Shown here piece by piece: positions 1-10,524 of a stretch of DNA of 64,000 nucleotides. The DNA is taken from contig NZ_JADKPN010000014.1 of the NCBI RefSeq assembly GCF_015352455.1, positions 62,001 to 126,000 of the forward strand, in the 5' to 3' direction. A program made the translations under genes and the position numbers. The notes below the pieces were generated by a model, which had not been told where the DNA came from, ran no database searches, and saw only the letters and a list, made by a program, of their open reading frames with translations. The stretch's first letter is position 1; each line of letters opens with the position of its first letter. Source of the stretch: Nocardioides islandensis. Its GTDB lineage: Bacteria > Actinomycetota > Actinomycetes > Propionibacteriales > Nocardioidaceae.

Positions 1-2212
1 ACCAGGACACGAAGCGGTACTGCTGCTTGCCCTTGGTCTGGGGCGACACCGCGCTCACGGTGTTGGTGGAGCCGACGATCACGGTGCGCGAGAACGTCGC
101 CTTGCCCGAGAGCCCGTTGACCGTCAGGGTCATCCCACCCGGGACGGACTGGAAGGTCAGCGTCACCACCCTCGGATCGAGCCGGAGGCTCGTCGTGCTG
201 GACAGTCCACCGGAGTCGGTGGCCGTCAGCCGCAGCTCGAGGTAGGACGGCCACTCGTGGTCGGGCGCGACGAACGAGCCGCCGGACACCCCGGAGAAGG
301 TCTGGATGAGGTGGCTGTGGCAGTTCGACGGACAGTGCTGCATCACCAGGTCCCAGCTCAGCGCCGACGAGGGCAGAGCTCCGTCCTGGGTGTCGGTGGC
401 ATGGCCCGTGAACGCGATGACGTCGCCGACCCGCCACAGTGTGCCCGCGGACGGGATGTCGATGACGGCCGTCGGTGCGGTGTTGCCGACCGTGACCGTG
501 GTCGACGTCGTCGCCGTTGCTCCGTGGGAGTCCGTCACGCGGAGCGAGACCGTGAACGTGCCCGCCGACATGTAGGTGTACGTCGGCTTCGCGGCGTTCG
601 AGTCGTCATAGGCCAGGTCGCCGTCGAGGTCCCAGGCGTAGGTCAACGTGTCACCGGGGTCCGGGTCGCTCGAGCCCGTCGCGTCGAACGCCACGGTCAG
701 CGGCGCGGAGCCCGTTGTCGGGTTGGCGGAGACCACGGCCACCGGCGGCCGGTTCTGGGACGTGTAGCTGATCCGTCGGATCGTCCCGCCGTCGAAGTCG
801 ACGTAGTAGAGCTCTCCTCCGGGGCCGATCTGCAGGTTGACCGGGTTGGCGGCGCCCGCCACGAAGGTGCGCACCCGCGTCCGGTCCGGCAGGCCGTCGG
901 TGCCGGTCGGCATCACCCAGATGCAGTCGCGCGAGTAGTCCGCGAAGAACAGCGCGTTGCCGTACTCGGCCGGGTACGGACTCTGGGTCGCGGGTGGTCC
1001 GAACTGCAGTCCCGAGATGGACGAGCTGCCCGTCGGGCAGGTCTCGCCGGCGACCACCTGGTTGCTGTGGTTGTAAGCGAGGTACGGCGACGTGACCGCG
1101 CCCGAGGTGGCGTAGAGGTTCTCGCAGACCGCGAGGTCCGCCCCGTCGTACCCGGACTGACGAGACGCTCCCTCGTAGCAGGGCCAGCCGTTGTTGGCCG
1201 GTCCGCTGGTCGGTACGGGCACGCGGTTGATCTCCTCCCACGTGTTCCAGCCGACGTCACCGATCCACAGCTCGTCGGTGCCAGGGCGTCCGGTCAGGCG
1301 GAAGGGGTTGCGCAGGCCGCTGGCCACGATGCGACGCGCGTTGGGGTCGGCCGAGGACGCGAGCGGGTTGTCCGGAAGCCCCTGGCCGGTGGCGGGGTCG
1401 ACGCGGATGACCGAGCCGTCCAGGCCCACCGGGTCGGACGTCGTGCGCAGGTCCTGGCTGCGGAGGGCACCTCCCTCAGCCGTGGGCGGTGCGAGGACGG
1501 TGCCAGGCGGCCCGGGCGGGTCTCCGCACGGGTTGAGCGGCGACCCGTCCTGTCCCCAGTCGGCGAAGTTGAAGCTGGCGCCGTCGCCGGCACTGGCGTA
1601 GAGGGCGCCCGACCTGTCGAACTCGACCGTGCCGACGGAGTGACTGGGGTACTGCTGGCACCAGTCCTCGACGAGCACCTGCTCAGGCCCCGTCATCGTG
1701 TCACCAGCCGCGGTGAGACGCGACAGTCGCCCGCTCACGACACATCCGTCCGCCGTGGCGCCGGGGGGCGTCGGACACGGGTCCGAGTAGACGCCGGGGG
1801 TTCCCCAGCGCGGGGCCTGCTGCGACGAGCCCAGCTCGTGGTCGTAGGTGTAGAGCACGTAGACGTACGGCTTCGTCGGGAACTCGGGGTCCAGGGCCAT
1901 GCCGAGCAGTCCCCGGTCCCAGAAGTTGTAGACGTTCGCGTTGAGGTCCGCGAACACCTTGGGTGTGGTGTCCGACAACGAGTCGAAGATCTTGATGACG
2001 CCCCGCTTCTCCGCCACCAGCACACGGCCGTCGGGCGAGAATCGCACGACCGTCGGGTTCGTCAGGCCGCTGAGCACGACCGACTCGCTGAAGCCCGGCA
2101 GGGTCGTGGCACCCTGCGCCTCTCCGCTGACGGTGACGGCGGCCAACCCCGCCGCCACCAGGGAGAGGACCGCACCCCTCGCCACCCGAGACCAGTTCAG
2201 CCCACGCCGCAT
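1..2212 (-). CDS. Secreted PQQ-dependent sugar dehydrogenase with PKD domain (C-terminus beyond window)
   Basis: The minus frame stays open from ATG at 2212 to the left edge (about 737 residues seen), so the stop lies outside the window. Residues 1-34 form a signal peptide. About 40-430 is a beta-propeller of the glucose/sorbosone dehydrogenase family: it reads PTVVRFSPDGRVLVAEKRG near the start, then YASAGDGASFNFADWGQDG, and later LRNPFRL and ELWIGDVGWNTWEEIN. About 488-565 is a PKD domain (FDATGSSDPDPGDTLTYAWD), followed by another beta-rich domain. Family members oxidise aldoses using PQQ; here the protein is probably exported and binds glycans or the surface. Substrate cannot be read from sequence. 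It is the last gene of a minus-strand series and starts 113 bases after the GNAT gene. Confidence 0.85.
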   Translation of the reverse strand, partial: MRRGLNWSRVARGAVLSLVAAGLAAVTVSGEAQGATTLPGFSESVVLSGLTNPTVVRFSPDGRVLVAEKRGVIKIFDSLSDTTPKVFADLNANVYNFWDRGLLGMALDPEFPTKPYVYVLYTYDHELGSSQQAPRWGTPGVYSDPCPTPPGATADGCVVSGRLSRLTAAGDTMTGPEQVLVEDWCQQYPSHSVGTVEFDRSGALYASAGDGASFNFADWGQDGSPLNPCGDPPGPPGTVLAPPTAEGGALRSQDLRTTSDPVGLDGSVIRVDPATGQGLPDNPLASSADPNARRIVASGLRNPFRLTGRPGTDELWIGDVGWNTWEEINRVPVPTSGPANNGWPCYEGASRQSGYDGADLAVCENLYATSGAVTSPYLAYNHSNQVVAGETCPTGSSSISGLQFGPPATQSPYPAEYGNALFFADYSRDCIWVMPTGTDGLPDRTRVRTFVAGAANPVNLQIGPGGELYYVDFDGGTIRRISYTSQNRPPVAVVSANPTTGSAPLTVAFDATGSSDPDPGDTLTYAWDLDGDLAYDDSNAAKPTYTYMSAGTFTVSLRVTDSHGATATTSTTVTVGNTAPTAVIDIPSAGTLWRVGDVIAFTGHATDTQDGALPSSALSWDLVMQHCPSNCHSHLIQTFSGVSGGSFVAPDHEWPSYLELRLTATDSGGLSSTTSLRLDPRVVTLTFQSVPGGMTLTVNGLSGKATFSRTVIVGSTNTVSAVSPQTKGKQQYRFVSW

Positions 2213-2325
2213 CGTGACCCCCTCGGCCGGGCGACGGACCATCGAGGTCCGGCGCCGATCTCCAGGATCCTGGTGCGACGGCTGCCGCGACCGGGTGAAC
2301 CGGTGGACGTTCTAGCCAATCTGGG

Positions 2326-3321
2326 CTACTGCGACAGCGTCTTCTGCACCTCCAGCTGCTGCTCGACCAGCCGGTACCCGAGCTGGTCGTTCACGGCGTT
2401 CATCTGCGCGTTGGCGTCGGCGTTGTTGGTCGTCACCAGGCGGCACCGCGGCTCCGCGGCCATCAGCGACTCGTGCGTGGCCAGCTTCAGCGCGAGCCCG
2501 AGGGCGTGCCCGCGGTGCTCGGGCAGCACCATCGTGATCCCGATGTCGGCATGGTCGACGACGTGCGCGGGCACGAACAGGTCGCTGTAACCCGCGAGCG
2601 CACCGTCCGGCGCGATGGCCGCAGCGGCGTACCGCCGCCGCCCGAGCTGGTCGCTGCGGGTCTCGTTGCGGCGCAGCCGCTCCGGCGTGAGCGTGATGTC
2701 CTCGATCGCGACGTCGCCGCTCGGGATCATGCTGATGAAGCCGTTCAGCGCCTCGCACACGGCCGGGGCAAGCCCGTCCGGGGTGAAGTTCCCCCAGGTC
2801 TCGATCCGGTAGCCACCGGCGCGCTCGGCCGTCTTCTGCCTCAGCGGCGCCCAGTCGGGGTGGTCGTCGAGGTCGAGGACCTTGACCCCTTCGCGGTTGG
2901 CGATCGGGTAGCCGCGGGCCTCGGCGAACCGCTCCCCCGGGCCGACGACCCCGAGCGGGGCGAGCACCTCGACGAGCACGTAGGAGCGCCCGGCAGCGCG
3001 GGCCCGTGCCTCGACGTCGGCGAGCAGCGCGGAGCCGACCCCGCGTCGGCGGTGCGGCTCGGGCACGGTCACGTCGGCGTACGCCATCGCCAGGTTGTCG
3101 GCGATCGGCAGGAGCAACAGAGCCGCGCCGACCACGCTGTCGTCGTCGTACGCCGCCAGCAGCGTCTGCTCGAAGTCGTCGTGCGGACGGGTCATCGCCG
3201 CGCGGGTGGTCGGCCACGTGGGCCGCAGGTCGAACGGACGCCCGGCCATCGCCTCGTGGCCGGCCTGCCACCAGCGGTGCAGCGCGGCCTCGTCGGCCGG
3301 GTCGACCTCGCGGATCTCCAC
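2326..3321 (-). CDS. Tandem GNAT-domain N-acetyltransferase
   Basis: A 331-residue protein with two GNAT folds in series, the layout seen in mycothiol synthase-like proteins. The first (about 1-150) has an acetyl-CoA pyrophosphate-binding loop, RRRGVGSALL, at 91-100. The second (about 170-325) has the degenerate loop EHRGHALGLALK near 275. Often only one half is catalytic in such duplicated proteins; here the N-terminal loop looks intact and the C-terminal one is weaker. It follows glmM in the same direction after 56 bases. The acceptor substrate is unknown; mycothiol synthase itself is a possible but unproven reading. Confidence 0.8.
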   Translation of the reverse strand: MEIREVDPADEAALHRWWQAGHEAMAGRPFDLRPTWPTTRAAMTRPHDDFEQTLLAAYDDDSVVGAALLLLPIADNLAMAYADVTVPEPHRRRGVGSALLADVEARARAAGRSYVLVEVLAPLGVVGPGERFAEARGYPIANREGVKVLDLDDHPDWAPLRQKTAERAGGYRIETWGNFTPDGLAPAVCEALNGFISMIPSGDVAIEDITLTPERLRRNETRSDQLGRRRYAAAAIAPDGALAGYSDLFVPAHVVDHADIGITMVLPEHRGHALGLALKLATHESLMAAEPRCRLVTTNNADANAQMNAVNDQLGYRLVEQQLEVQKTLSQ

Positions 3322-3377
3322 CCGTGCACCCTAGGAACGCAGCCCGGACGGCGCGACCGGGTTTCGGCGTAGCCGGC

Positions 3378-4724
3378 CTAGAGGGCCAGTCGCTCGCGGA
3401 CGACGTCCGCGAGGCGCTCGGCGATCGCGTCGGCCTCCGCTTGTGTCTGGGCCTCGACCATCACCCGCACGATCGGCTCGGTGCCCGACGAGCGCAGCAG
3501 GATGCGGCCGGACTCGCCGAGCGCGGCCTCCTCCTCGGCGAGCGCGGCGGCCAGGATGCCGTCCTCCTCGACGCGCGACTTGTCGACGCCGTCGACGTTG
3601 ACCAGGGTCTGCGGCAGCCGCTGGACCACGGAGGCCAGCTCCTGGAGCGACTTGCCGGTGGTGACCATCCGCTCCAGGACCTGGAGCGCGGTCAGCAGCC
3701 CGTCCCCGGTCGTCGCGTAGTCGGTGAGGATCACGTGGCCGGACTGCTCCCCGCCGAGCGTGTAGCCGGACACCTGCATCGCCTGGAGCACGTAGCGGTC
3801 GCCGACGCGGGTCTGGCGCACCCCGACCCCGGCGGCGCGCATCGCCTTCACGAACCCGAGGTTGCTCATCACCGTGGCCACGACGGTGTCCTTGGCCAGC
3901 GTGCCGGCCTCCTTCATCGACAGCGCCAGGATCGCCAGCAGCTGGTCGCCGTCGACGACGTTGCCCTCGTGGTCCACCGCGAGGCAGCGGTCGGCGTCAC
4001 CGTCGACGGCGAAGCCGACGGCCGCCCCGTGCTCGAGCACCGCGGCCCGGACGGTGCCGAGGTGCGTGGACCCGCAGCCGTCGTTGATGTTCAGGCCGTC
4101 GGGCGAGGCGTGGATCGGGATGACGCGGGCGCCGGCGTCCTCCAGGGCGCGCGGACCGACGTCGTAGGCCGCCCCCTCGGCGCAGTCGAGCACGACCGTC
4201 AGCCCGACGAGCGGGTGGTCGATGGTGCGCACCAGGTGCGCGGCGTACTCCTCGACGGCGGTCGCGTAGCGGGTGACGCGGCCGACCTCGCCGCCGGTGG
4301 GCCGGTCGAACTCCTCGGTCAGCCGGTTCTCGATCGCCGCCTCGATGGCGTCGTCGAGCTTCAGGCCGCCGCGGGCGAAGTACTTGATCCCGTTGTCGGG
4401 CATCGGGTTGTGCGAGGCCGAGATGACGACGCCGAGGTCGGCGCCGAGGCTCGCGGTGAGGTACGCGACGCCGGGCGTCGGAAGGACGCCCAGGAGCAGC
4501 ACGTCGACGCCCGACGACGCGAGGCCGGCGACGACCGCAGCCTCCAGGAACTGCCCGGAGACCCGGGTGTCGCGGCCGACGACGGCGAGCGGACGGTGGC
4601 CCTCGAACTCGCCACGGTCGGCGAGCACGTGGGCCGCGGCCGCGGACAGGTCCAGGGCCAGGCCGGCGGTGAGATCACCGTTGGCCAGGCCGCGGACCCC
4701 GTCCGTGCCGAACAGTCGAGCCAT
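3378..4724 (-). CDS. glmM: Phosphoglucosamine mutase
   Basis: This 448-residue enzyme interconverts glucosamine-6-phosphate and glucosamine-1-phosphate, the step before UDP-GlcNAc for peptidoglycan. The start reads [15 protein letters not shown], a GlmM hallmark. The phospho-serine loop SASHNP is at 102-107, with Ser104 as the phosphorylated residue. The metal loop DGDADR is at 241-246. The sugar loop GEQSGH lies near 327, and the phosphate loop [14 protein letters not shown] is near the C-terminus. Length is normal. It lies 20 bases downstream of rpsI, the usual actinobacterial order rplM-rpsI-glmM, so it is probably co-transcribed with those ribosomal genes. Confidence 0.97.
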   Translation of the reverse strand: MARLFGTDGVRGLANGDLTAGLALDLSAAAAHVLADRGEFEGHRPLAVVGRDTRVSGQFLEAAVVAGLASSGVDVLLLGVLPTPGVAYLTASLGADLGVVISASHNPMPDNGIKYFARGGLKLDDAIEAAIENRLTEEFDRPTGGEVGRVTRYATAVEEYAAHLVRTIDHPLVGLTVVLDCAEGAAYDVGPRALEDAGARVIPIHASPDGLNINDGCGSTHLGTVRAAVLEHGAAVGFAVDGDADRCLAVDHEGNVVDGDQLLAILALSMKEAGTLAKDTVVATVMSNLGFVKAMRAAGVGVRQTRVGDRYVLQAMQVSGYTLGGEQSGHVILTDYATTGDGLLTALQVLERMVTTGKSLQELASVVQRLPQTLVNVDGVDKSRVEEDGILAAALAEEEAALGESGRILLRSSGTEPIVRVMVEAQTQAEADAIAERLADVVRERLAL

Positions 4725-4744
4725 GGGCGGACCCGGGCTCGAGA

Positions 4745-5272
4745 TCAGCGCTTGCTGTACTGAGGCGCCTTGCGGGCCTTCTTCAGGCCGGCCTTCTTGC
4801 GCTCGATGACGCGGGCGTCACGAGTCAGCAGGCCGGCCTTCTTCAGGACCGCGCGGTTGGCGTCGAGGTCGACCGCGTTGAGGCAGCGGGCGACGCCGAG
4901 ACGCAGGGCCCCGGCCTGGCCGGTGATGCCGCCGCCGTGGATGCGGGCGATCACGTCGAACCGGCCCTCGAGCTGGGTCGCGGCGAAGGGCTCGCTGACG
5001 ACCTGCTGGTGCAGCTTGTTCGGGAAGTACGAGTCGAGCGTGCGGCCGTTGATCGTCCAGTTGCCGGAGCCGGGGACGATGCGGACGCGGGCCACGGCCT
5101 CCTTGCGGCGGCCGGTGGCCGCGGCGGGCGCGATGGTGGCCGGCTTGAGCGGCGCGTCGGCCGAGGGTGCCGACTCCGACGAGTAGGCGATGCCCGACTC
5201 GTCAGGGGTGTAGGTCTCCTCCACGTCTGCGTCGACGCCCGAGGGACCAGTCTCGTTGGTGGTGTCAGTCAC
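4745..5272 (-). CDS. rpsI: 30S ribosomal protein S9
   Basis: The protein has 175 residues, longer than the usual ~130 because of an acidic, low-complexity N-terminal extension of about 45 residues ([20 protein letters not shown]) typical of actinobacteria. The S9 core begins near [14 protein letters not shown] and ends with [12 protein letters not shown], whose basic tail reaches the P-site tRNA in known ribosomes. It follows rplM by 26 bases and is probably on the same transcript. Confidence 0.97.
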   Translation of the reverse strand: MTDTTNETGPSGVDADVEETYTPDESGIAYSSESAPSADAPLKPATIAPAAATGRRKEAVARVRIVPGSGNWTINGRTLDSYFPNKLHQQVVSEPFAATQLEGRFDVIARIHGGGITGQAGALRLGVARCLNAVDLDANRAVLKKAGLLTRDARVIERKKAGLKKARKAPQYSKR

Positions 5273-5298
5273 GAGTGATTCACAGTCCTTCGTCGGAG

Positions 5299-5748
5299 TT
5301 ACTGGGAGACCTGGGAGATCTCGAACGGAACGGCCTTCTGGGCCGCGTGCGGGTGGTTCGGGCCGGAGTAGACCTTCAGCTTCTTGAGGATCTGCCGGCC
5401 GAGCTTGTTCTTGGGGAGCATGCCCCAGACGGCCTTCTCGATCGCCTTGCGGGCGTCCTTCTCGAGGATGACGCCGATGGGGGTGGCGCTGAGGCCGCCC
5501 GGGTATCCCGAGTGGCGGTAGGCCATCTTGGTGGTCTTCTTGTCGCCGGACAGCGCGACCTTCTCGGCGTTGACGATGATGACGAAGTCACCGGTGTCGA
5601 CGTGCGGCGCGAAGATCGGCTTGTGCTTGCCGCGCAGGAGGTTGGCGGCGGTGACGGCGAGCCGGCCGAGGATGACGTCCTCGGCGTCGATGACGTGCCA
5701 CTCGCGGGTCACGTCACCGGGCTTGGGGCTGTACGTGCGCACAGGCAT
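5299..5748 (-). CDS. rplM: 50S ribosomal protein L13
   Basis: The 149-residue protein matches L13: it opens with [20 protein letters not shown] and contains [32 protein letters not shown] and [11 protein letters not shown]13 is an early 23S rRNA-binding assembly protein. It is the first gene of the rplM-rpsI-glmM unit, behind a promoter at 5900-5928 and a leader of about 145 bases. Confidence 0.97.
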   Translation of the reverse strand: MPVRTYSPKPGDVTREWHVIDAEDVILGRLAVTAANLLRGKHKPIFAPHVDTGDFVIIVNAEKVALSGDKKTTKMAYRHSGYPGGLSATPIGVILEKDARKAIEKAVWGMLPKNKLGRQILKKLKVYSGPNHPHAAQKAVPFEISQVSQ

Positions 5749-5899
5749 GCCTTTTCGTTCGTAGGAAAGGTTTCACTGCGCCCTCTGACGAACTCTGCCC
5801 CGCTCAGCCCGTAGCAATGGGTACGGCGTCGAGGTCTGCACCCGGCCCGTGCCCAACAGATGGGCGAGAGGCTGGACGCGGCAGGTGGCGCGACCGCTC

Positions 5900-5928
5900 A
5901 GTCTACGGACGGTTGCGGCGAGCGCCAA
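5900..5928 (-). promoter_or_regulatory. Promoter and leader of the rplM-rpsI-glmM operon
   Basis: On the minus strand a -35 box TTGGCG (5928-5923) and a -10 box TAGACT (5905-5900) are separated by exactly 17 bases. Transcription would start near 5893, leaving a leader of about 145 bases before rplM. Ribosomal L13 leaders are known autoregulatory sites in bacteria; the leader here may have that role, but I did not derive a conserved fold. Confidence 0.6.
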
Positions 5929-5942
5929 TTCCGAGACTCGGA

Positions 5943-5972
5943 TTCGACCCGTTCCGGAGCGCGGTCTAGGTT
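5943..5972 (+). promoter_or_regulatory. Probable citrate synthase promoter
   Basis: TTCGAC (5943-5948) and TAGGTT (5967-5972) are 18 bases apart, about 84 bases before the citrate synthase start. It lies back to back with the rplM promoter in the 307-base intergenic space 5749-6055, which holds no gene that I can see. Confidence 0.4.
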
Positions 5973-6055
5973 GAAAGGACGAACCGGACCCGCGTCCACC
6001 CCAAGAAGGCGGCCTGCGGGCGACCGGTTCTCCCACTGTTGTCGAAGGAGCACCC

Positions 6056-7360
<1,305 letters not shown>

Positions 7361-7445
7361 TCCTGCGCCTCCGGTCCGCTTCGTCGCGTGTCCGGCGCAC
7401 CCATGTGGCTCGACAGGCCCGACGGGTCGTGGTTGGGATAGACCC

Positions 7446-7967
7446 ATGTCCTTTCCCTTCTACGACGACCCGTCCGCGGGCTACCCGCCCGACGCGTACC
7501 ACGGCGACGGCGGCGAGACGTCGGCCTGGATCCGGCCGGCCGACGCGCCGAAGGAGATCGAGTACGCAGCAGGCGGCAGCTGCGAGTACCTGCTCACCGG
7601 GCCGCAGTCCGGCGGCAAGCTCGGCGTCTACAAGTGGAGCTTCGGCGAGGCCGAGAGCGGGCCGGACCCGCACTTCCACCGGTCGATCGCCGAGCTGTTC
7701 TACGTGCTCGAGGGTGAGGTACGGCTGTACGACGGGCGCGGCTGGCAGGAGGCCGGGGCGGGTGACTTCCTCTACGTGCCCGAGGGCGGGCTGCACGGGT
7801 TCCGTGGCGGCAACCGCGCCAGCATGCTGTTGATGTTCACGCCGGGCGCGCCGCGCGAGGACTACTTCGAGACGCTCGCCTCGCTCGGCCGCGGCGCGAC
7901 GATGTCGCCCGAGGAGCGGGTCGCGTTCATGCTGCGCCACGACACCTACTGGGTCGACGAGGACTGA
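7446..7967 (+). CDS. Cupin-domain protein
   Basis: A 173-residue single-domain cupin. Cupin motif 1 is visible as HFHRSIAELFYVLEGEVRL (about 78-96), with two histidines and a glutamate that can bind a metal. Motif 2 is GDFLYVPEGGLHGF. The C-terminal 50 residues (TPGAPREDYFETLASL onward) resemble cupins annotated as quercetinase-like or isomerase-like, but no substrate can be assigned. It starts 85 bases after citrate synthase; co-transcription is possible but not needed. Confidence 0.85.
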   Translation: MSFPFYDDPSAGYPPDAYHGDGGETSAWIRPADAPKEIEYAAGGSCEYLLTGPQSGGKLGVYKWSFGEAESGPDPHFHRSIAELFYVLEGEVRLYDGRGWQEAGAGDFLYVPEGGLHGFRGGNRASMLLMFTPGAPREDYFETLASLGRGATMSPEERVAFMLRHDTYWVDED

Positions 7968-7984
7968 GCACCGGCGCGCTATCT

Positions 7985-8002
7985 GGTCTGGACGACCAGA
8001 CC
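7985..8002 (+). terminator. Small hairpin after the cupin gene
   Basis: GGTCTGG ACGA CCAGACC forms a perfect seven-base-pair stem 18 bases after the cupin stop. There is no T-run, so termination is only plausible. Confidence 0.35.
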
Positions 8003-8082
8003 GGCACCAGTGGCGGGTGGTGCGGCGCACCCTTACCGTCGCCAGCAGACACCCGAATCCCCCCAACCGGAGGTCACCCCCC

Positions 8083-8568
8083 ATGAAGCATCGTCACAGT
8101 GCTGCCCTCTGCCTGACGGCAGGTCTCTTCGTCGCCGGCGTCGTCGCGCCCGCCGACGCCGTGCCCGGTGGCAGTGCCACCGAGCGCTGCACCGGCTTCC
8201 ACGCCAAGGGCGAGGGCGTCGACAGCGGGCTGGGCACCACCACCGCCACCCTGTACCGCGGCCAGCGCGAGTGGGCCACCAGCGTCGGCACCTTCACCCT
8301 CGGCGTGGAGGTGGACGGCGTCGTGCCCTTCACCGGAGAGATCGTGCTGACCAACGACAAGGGCACGCTCACCGCCCCGGTCGAGGGCACGCTCGACACG
8401 GCGACGGGTTGGTTCGCCGCCGCCTCGACCAGCCTGACCGGCACGGACGGGTACGTCGACACGACCGGTCGGCTCCGGTTCCGCGGCGTCGAGGACCTCA
8501 CCGACCACACGTTCACCGAGCACGTGTACGGCAAGTTCTGCGTGCCCAAGGTGAAGAAGGACAAGTAG
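8083..8568 (+). CDS. Secreted protein of unknown function
   Basis: The 161-residue product has a clear signal peptide (MKHRHSAALCLTAGLFVAGV, cleavage after PADA near residue 26). The mature part is beta-rich, with alternating Thr/Val strands such as GTTTATLYRGQREW and GEIVLTNDKGTLTAP. It contains one early and one late cysteine (ERC, KFC) that could form a disulphide, and ends in a basic tail KVKKDK. I chose ATG 8083 over an earlier in-frame GTG because it follows GGAGG and gives a normal signal peptide. I do not recognise the family; a small beta-barrel is a guess. Confidence 0.75.
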   Translation: MKHRHSAALCLTAGLFVAGVVAPADAVPGGSATERCTGFHAKGEGVDSGLGTTTATLYRGQREWATSVGTFTLGVEVDGVVPFTGEIVLTNDKGTLTAPVEGTLDTATGWFAAASTSLTGTDGYVDTTGRLRFRGVEDLTDHTFTEHVYGKFCVPKVKKDK

Positions 8569-8635
8569 TCCGAATTTCACAGACGCCCAGCGCACTCTCA
8601 GGTGGCACACAGGTCGGGCCACGAGTGTCGGGGAC

Positions 8636-9910
8636 GTGAACGAGACACCGCAGCACCCGCAGGACCCGCACCAGTCGCAGGACCCCGTTCAGTCCCAGCA
8701 GGGATGGGGGAACAGCTGGAGCACGCACCCGCTGCCCCCGATCGCCTACGAGCGCGCCACGACCACGACGCCGACCGCACCGAAGAAGCCCCGCCGGGGC
8801 GCCTTCGCAGCGTCGGTGGTCGCCGCCTCGCTGCTGGTCGGGGCCGGCGCCGGTGTCGGCGGGGCCGCGGTGTGGACCACCCAGCACGACGCGGACCGCA
8901 CCTCCGCGTCGGCCCCGCGCTCGACGTCGCCGGTCGTCGACACCCCGGCCGCGGCGTCGGGCGACGGGTCGGTGGAGCAGGTCGCGCAGACCGTGCTCCC
9001 CTCGGTGGTCAAGATCGACGTGGCCGGGCCGCAGGGGCAGGGCTCGGGCTCCGGGATCATCCTGTCCTCGGACGGGCAGATCCTCACCAACAACCACGTC
9101 GTCGAGCTGGCCGGTGACAGCGGCGAGCTCGAGGTCTCCTTCAACGACGGGTCGCACGCCAAGGCCAAGATCGTGGGCACCGACCCGCTGACCGACACCG
9201 CCGTCATCCAGGCGGAGGGCGTCAGCGGGCTGACGCCGGCGACGATCGGGTCGTCCGACTCGCTCCAGGTGGGACAGAGCGTGGTGGCCATCGGGTCGCC
9301 GTTCGGCCTCGACGCCACGGTGACCTCGGGCATCGTCAGCGCGCTGAACCGCCCCGTGAACGTCGGCACCGTGAGCCAGGGCAACAGCACCGTCTACCCG
9401 GCGATCCAGACCGACGCGGCGATCAACCCCGGCAACAGCGGCGGCCCGCTCGTCGACATGAACGGCCACGTGGTCGGCATCAACGCCTCCATCCAGACCG
9501 CCAGCCAGGGCGCCACGGGCGGTGAGCCCGGCTCCATCGGCCTCGGGTTCGCGATCCCGATCGACGAGGTCATGCCGGTCATCCAGCAGCTGGAGAAGGG
9601 CGAGACCCCGACCCACGCCCGCCTGGGCATCTCGGTCGAGAACGTCGCGGCCGGCCAGGGCGCCCTCGTCACCGACGGCGCGAAGATCAGCGACGTGAAC
9701 GCCGGCTCCGCGGCCGCCGACGCCGGCCTGAAGAACGGCGACGTCATCACCAAGGTCGACGACACGTTGATCACCGACGCCGACTCGCTGGTCGCCACCG
9801 TGCGGGCCTACCGCCCCGGCGACCGGGTGACCATCACCTACACCCGCGACGGGGACGAGCACACGGTCAGCCTGACCCTGGACTCCGACTCGTCCGCCAC
9901 GAACTCCTGA
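8636..9910 (+). CDS. HtrA/DegP-like membrane-anchored serine protease with PDZ domain
   Basis: This 424-residue S1C protease degrades or processes misfolded envelope proteins outside the membrane. A cytoplasmic Gln/Pro-rich head (1-54) precedes one membrane segment (about 55-80). The trypsin-like domain (about 110-300) has the triad His154 (TNNHVV), Asp187 (PLTDTAV) and Ser268 (NPGNSGGPLVDM). A PDZ domain (about 325-415) contains GSAAADAGLKNGDVITKVDD. The architecture matches actinobacterial HtrA/PepD proteins. Start is GTG at 8636; the gene has its own space and is followed by two strong hairpins. Confidence 0.93.
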   Translation: MNETPQHPQDPHQSQDPVQSQQGWGNSWSTHPLPPIAYERATTTTPTAPKKPRRGAFAASVVAASLLVGAGAGVGGAAVWTTQHDADRTSASAPRSTSPVVDTPAAASGDGSVEQVAQTVLPSVVKIDVAGPQGQGSGSGIILSSDGQILTNNHVVELAGDSGELEVSFNDGSHAKAKIVGTDPLTDTAVIQAEGVSGLTPATIGSSDSLQVGQSVVAIGSPFGLDATVTSGIVSALNRPVNVGTVSQGNSTVYPAIQTDAAINPGNSGGPLVDMNGHVVGINASIQTASQGATGGEPGSIGLGFAIPIDEVMPVIQQLEKGETPTHARLGISVENVAAGQGALVTDGAKISDVNAGSAAADAGLKNGDVITKVDDTLITDADSLVATVRAYRPGDRVTITYTRDGDEHTVSLTLDSDSSATNS

Positions 9911-9940
9911 CCCCCTTTCATTCCCTTTCCGGGGTCAGGA
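9905..9940 (+). terminator. Hairpin overlapping the htrA-like stop codon
   Basis: TCCTGACCCC (9905-9914) and GGGGTCAGGA (9931-9940) are perfect inverted repeats with a 16-base pyrimidine-rich loop. The left arm contains the TGA stop of the protease gene. Confidence 0.6.
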
Positions 9941-9947
9941 CCCACCC

Positions 9948-9994
9948 GGTGAGCCGGCTGCCCGTCGACCGAGCGACAGGGCGGCCGGCTCACC
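9948..9994. terminator. Bidirectional terminator between htrA-like and SRPBCC genes
   Basis: GGTGAGCCGG (9948-9957) and CCGGCTCACC (9985-9994) pair perfectly, with an inner GCCC/GGGC stem after a small internal loop. It lies between two convergent genes. From 9995 to 10072 only short GCTCGCTCCG-type direct repeats are seen. Confidence 0.65.
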
Positions 9995-10072
9995 GTGCTC
10001 TGTGGCTCGCTCCGCTCGCTGTCCGCTTGTGGTGGGCTCGCTCCGCCCGCCCGGCCCCGCGGACGAGTGCGC

Positions 10073-10507
10073 TCAGCCGCCCAGCCGTTGGGCCCGGCGG
10101 CCGACCTCCTCGAGCACGCCGGGCCAGTTGGCGGCGAACTCGTCCCGGGTGGCCTCGTCGTCGAAGCCGGTCTGGGTGAGCCGGAGGGTCGTCCCACCCG
10201 CTCCGGGCGCGAAGGTCACCAGCACCCGGGTGGCGAACCGCTCGTGGCCGGCGTCGTCCTGGATGCGGGCGTGGTAGCCGAGCTCGACGCCACGGTGCAC
10301 GTCGGTCAGCGTGCGCTCCTCGCGGAACGGCGGGTCGGGCGCGGGGTGGAAACGCACGTGCCACCGGCCGCCGACCCGCAGGTCGAGCTCGGAGCCGGTC
10401 ACCCAGTCGGGCCGGTCGCTGTCGTACAACGCGACGAACGCGTCGAAGCAGTCCTCCGGCGACGCGTCGACCGGGTGCTCCACGGACAGGTCGAAGGTCT
10501 CGTCCAT
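10073..10507 (-). CDS. SRPBCC (AHSA1/START-like) protein
   Basis: The 144-residue product opens MDETFDLSVEHPVDAS and has the helix-grip pattern of activator-of-Hsp90/SRPBCC proteins: PEDCFDAFVALYDSDRPDW, then strands GGRWHVRFHPAPDPPF and LVTFAPGAGGTTLRLTQTGF, and a final helix EFAANWPGVLEEVGRRAQRL. Such proteins bind hydrophobic ligands or act in polyketide-type chemistry. ATG 10507 is preferred over an upstream in-frame ATG that would add an unrelated Arg-rich stretch. It lies 17 bases after the ABC-F stop in the same direction. Confidence 0.85.
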   Translation of the reverse strand: MDETFDLSVEHPVDASPEDCFDAFVALYDSDRPDWVTGSELDLRVGGRWHVRFHPAPDPPFREERTLTDVHRGVELGYHARIQDDAGHERFATRVLVTFAPGAGGTTLRLTQTGFDDEATRDEFAANWPGVLEEVGRRAQRLGG

Positions 10508-10524
10508 GACCCGACGGTAGGCCG

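Noticed and set aside
2263-2274. 12-base palindrome CCAGGATCCTGG between the GNAT and sugar dehydrogenase genes
   Set aside because: Too short and without a loop or context to call a terminator or operator.
257-2590. A 777-codon open frame on the plus strand
   Set aside because: It is antisense to the sugar dehydrogenase gene, Arg/Val/Asp-rich with no domain, as expected for a shadow frame in high-GC DNA.
10001-10060. GCTCGCTCCG direct repeats that resemble a CRISPR-like pattern
   Set aside because: Copies are short and degenerate, with no regular spacers; best seen as GC-rich intergenic sequence.
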